Shown here: piece by piece, positions 5,054 to 6,830 of the stretch
Layout of the letters: each line of letters opens with the position of its first letter
How positions within the stretch are numbered: the stretch's first letter is position 1
Source of the DNA: DATIJJ01 sp039936115
GTDB taxonomy: Bacteria; Pseudomonadota; Gammaproteobacteria; DSM-16500
Reading direction: 5' to 3'
Length of the DNA stretch: 6,830 bases
Assembly (NCBI GenBank): GCA_039936115.1
Contig: JBDTIZ010000122.1
Span: 1 to 6,830 of the forward strand
Translations under genes and position numbers: made by a program
The notes under the pieces: generated by a model
What the model was told of the DNA's origin: nothing
What the model saw: the letters and a program-made list of their open reading frames with translations, nothing else
Databases searched by the model: none

Positions 5054-6661
5054 ATGCCTAAGGATGATGAGGGAAATGAAATTGGAAGTGGAAATTTTTT
5101 AGTAGTACCTAAAGATTCTGAACATAAAAGAGAAGTTAGCACTAGCATCACTTCAGAGAGCGAGCTTTCTCCACACATGGTCAAAGCATTGTTACAAGCT
5201 TTTGTTGATAGTTCTCCCGAACATGCTGCTGTTAAAATTACTGCAAATAACACGGATGTAGGAGTTAGAGTTGAAGCTTCTAAACAACTTATAGAAGCGT
5301 ATACCGCTAAACTCGATGACTTATATGTTACGTATCAATTACCCACTCTTACTGCTCCCTGGCTTACTATTCAGACTACTGATGCCGCGATTGGAGAAAT
5401 TCTTTGTGAAAGATGGACTGAGTTAAGCACAGAAAAAAGTCGCTTGAAAGACATGATAAGCAAATTACACACTTTAATCATTGCTGCTAAAGCAGTTAAA
5501 TCAGATACGCAGCATGGATGGAATAATCAAGAAATAAAAAGCCAGGAAGAGTCTATTAAATTCTACGAAGTAAAAGTTAAAAAACTTTTTTTAGAAGATA
5601 AAAGATTAAATGAACATTTAACAAAATTGCAAAATTGTTATTTCAATATCTCCGTTCCCACGGGAATTGTACGAAACGTAGAGTTAGCTAATAAAGTCAT
5701 GACCATCGATCTTGCAGAAGAAGCTGTTCGGACACCTTCTCCTCCTAATACACGCGCAACAAGAACCAGTTTTTTTTCAAGCCCAAGTCCTTTCGAAGAA
5801 GCACTTTATGCTTTACGAACGCATTGTCCCGGATTAAAAATAATGAAAATAAAAAAAATTCATCTTTGTTTGGGTAAGTTAAATTTTCAACTCAATTTTA
5901 GGCAAATAATGTATTTAATTAAATTTGTCGAAGAGTTATTAAAAGCTAAACTAGATCTGGAAAATACTGCTATTACATTCACCCAAGATTCGACGAGCTA
6001 CAGTGATGATGATAGCGGAAAAGATATTTTCTTTACTAACCAGAATCTTCTATTGAAAACTTTAGATCTTGCTCATGATGTCGTTGCTAGCTTGCCCGCA
6101 CAAGATAATTTTTTAGTGGAAAATATTTTTATGTTTTGTGAGCGTATCATTGGCTATGATATTACACCTATGCCTGCTGGTGAAGCAAAACCTGATAAAG
6201 ATAAATTATATGTAAACAATACTCTTGCTGGACTAGAGTATCTATTGATGCATTCATCAGGCGCTATCCTAAGTGATACAATTGCGTCAGATGATTTGAA
6301 AAAAATTATCAAAAATGCAGATATTAATGAAATAATTCAAAGCAAACCTTCGAGTCTCCCAAAAAAATTAAGACCCTTCCTAGTTAAACTAGTAAACTAT
6401 ATTGCGCTACAACAAGAATGTTCTTTGATTAAGACTCACCATAGTGATAATTCAGTGGAGTTGATACGTTTACTTATGGAAACATTCAAAACTAAAGCCT
6501 GCAAAAATATTGAATATTTTCTTGCGTTAGAGATGTTGCAGGAGACTCTGACTGCTGCCGCAAAAACGCTGGGCAAGACGGCTGTAAAAGGTAATTCGTC
6601 AGTAGAGATGTTAACTTCTACAATGATGGAATCTCGTCAAAGAATAGTGACACTTATATAA
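5054..6661 (+). CDS. Hypothetical protein, 535 aa (candidate effector)
   Basis: Not recognised; no enzyme motif, signal peptide or membrane segment is seen. Regions in order: a disordered acidic/serine N-terminus (1-40); a helical segment (40-95); a long charged helical stretch with coiled-coil character (about 115-195, many Lys/Glu with regular Leu/Ile, e.g. KVKKLFLEDKRLNEHLTKLQ); a Pro/Ser/Thr-rich hinge (226-247, TPSPPNTRATRTSFFSSPSP) that looks like a domain linker; a second helical domain (247-305); an acidic loop (312-324, STSYSDDDSGKD); and a helical C-terminal region (330-535). Two domains joined by a hinge, Lys/Glu-rich helices and no relatives I can name are typical of intracellular-pathogen effectors, and a PmrA-like box lies upstream, but this is inference. 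Two other possibilities remain: a cytoplasmic structural protein, or part of a lineage-specific paralogue family. It stands alone, followed by a terminator-like palindrome about 60 bp downstream. Confidence 0.82.
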   Translation: MPKDDEGNEIGSGNFLVVPKDSEHKREVSTSITSESELSPHMVKALLQAFVDSSPEHAAVKITANNTDVGVRVEASKQLIEAYTAKLDDLYVTYQLPTLTAPWLTIQTTDAAIGEILCERWTELSTEKSRLKDMISKLHTLIIAAKAVKSDTQHGWNNQEIKSQEESIKFYEVKVKKLFLEDKRLNEHLTKLQNCYFNISVPTGIVRNVELANKVMTIDLAEEAVRTPSPPNTRATRTSFFSSPSPFEEALYALRTHCPGLKIMKIKKIHLCLGKLNFQLNFRQIMYLIKFVEELLKAKLDLENTAITFTQDSTSYSDDDSGKDIFFTNQNLLLKTLDLAHDVVASLPAQDNFLVENIFMFCERIIGYDITPMPAGEAKPDKDKLYVNNTLAGLEYLLMHSSGAILSDTIASDDLKKIIKNADINEIIQSKPSSLPKKLRPFLVKLVNYIALQQECSLIKTHHSDNSVELIRLLMETFKTKACKNIEYFLALEMLQETLTAAAKTLGKTAVKGNSSVEMLTSTMMESRQRIVTLI

Positions 6662-6718
6662 TTACCATAAGGACATACGTACGCGTGTCAAATCATTACT
6701 CCTAAGTCTGCTGAAGCT

Positions 6719-6770
6719 AAAACGTAGGTGGATTGCGGTGCAAAAAGCGCACCTAATCCACCTACGTTTT
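6719..6770. repeat. Palindromic repeat with T-tract, possible terminator of the 535-aa gene
   Basis: The arms 6719-6734 and 6755-6770 are perfect 16-bp inverted repeats containing CGTAGGTGGATT / AATCCACCTACG. An inner 5-bp stem, GGTGC (6737-6741) / GCACC (6749-6753), closes a 7-nt loop. The gtaggtggatt...aatccacctac pattern is a widespread dispersed repeat type. On the plus strand the stem ends in TTTTT (6767-6771), so it could also work as an intrinsic terminator for the gene ending at 6661. The A-run at 6719-6722 gives the minus strand a TTTT, so it might act both ways. Confidence 0.65.
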
Positions 6771-6830
6771 TACAGCTCTGATTTCCTGGAGCCCAATTGT
6801 GGCAACCTATGCGAAAAAAGCTAGATTTCG
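6771..6830. other. Right-edge sequence without a visible gene
   Basis: No start with a ribosome site or open frame of useful length is seen on either strand in the last 60 bases. The short minus-strand open stretch ending near 6773 is closed by a stop about 17 codons upstream. Confidence 0.4.

Noticed and set aside
4996..5253. Minus-strand 85-aa open frame over the start of the 535-aa gene
   Set aside because: Antisense to a gene with a near-ideal ribosome site; no start signal of its own and low-complexity Ser/Leu composition.
1885..5780. SFFSS string in both orphan proteins (residues 34-38 and 239-243)
   Set aside because: Five low-complexity residues with different surroundings; not evidence of a common domain.
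6673..6690. Imperfect palindrome gacatacgtacgcgtgtc after the 535-aa gene
   Set aside because: Only a few contiguous pairs and no T-tract; too weak to call a terminator or operator.
1..6830. CRISPR array, tRNA, rRNA, riboswitch or toxin-antitoxin pair
   Set aside because: No regularly spaced direct repeats, no cloverleaf or rRNA-like segments, no conserved riboswitch core, and no adjacent small toxin/antitoxin pair were visible on reading both strands.

Overview
The window is AT-rich bacterial DNA that best fits a host-associated gammaproteobacterium of the Legionellales (Legionella/Coxiella/Rickettsiella/Berkiella-like). This rests on recall of similar proteins, not on a search. The clues are a NlpC/P60 protein and two tiny membrane proteins of types I associate with that order, two large orphan genes with no recognisable domain, and a high density of short palindromic dispersed repeats in the gene-free DNA.

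Layout. Positions 1-305 carry no gene; they hold a perfect 41-bp inverted repeat (1-41 / 97-137) and a smaller palindrome (271-305). Three genes follow on the minus strand: a 52-aa two-helix membrane protein (982-1140) and a secreted C40 peptidase (306-962), 19 bp apart and probably one transcript, and upstream of them a 97-aa holin-like membrane protein (1316-1609). A divergent control region (1610-1783) separates the holin-like gene from a plus-strand orphan of 156 aa (1784-2254). That orphan converges, with only 6 bp between stop codons, on the largest gene (2261-4609, minus).

The 2261-4609 gene is the most notable item. It is one uninterrupted 782-aa reading frame joining a complete CopA-type multicopper oxidase to a complete CopB-type outer-membrane beta-barrel. 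It has a Sec rather than Tat signal peptide and a typical C-terminal barrel phenylalanine. The product should be a copper oxidase tethered to the inner face of the outer membrane.

A 444-bp gene-free stretch (4610-5053) holds an 87-bp MITE-like imperfect palindrome and the leader of a second orphan, a 535-aa soluble, helical protein (5054-6661, plus) with a very strong ribosome binding site. Both orphan genes carry the same 10-mer, CTTAATATTT, upstream of the start. It matches the half-site known for the PmrA regulator, which controls Dot/Icm effector genes in Legionella and Coxiella. This leads to the inference, not proof, that both orphans are type IV effector candidates. The right edge holds a third family of palindromic repeat (6719-6770), which ends in a T-tract and may terminate the 535-aa gene.

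Four annotated starts matter: 1140 rather than 1197, 1609 rather than 1642, 1784 rather than 1685 or 1772, and a GTG start at 4609.
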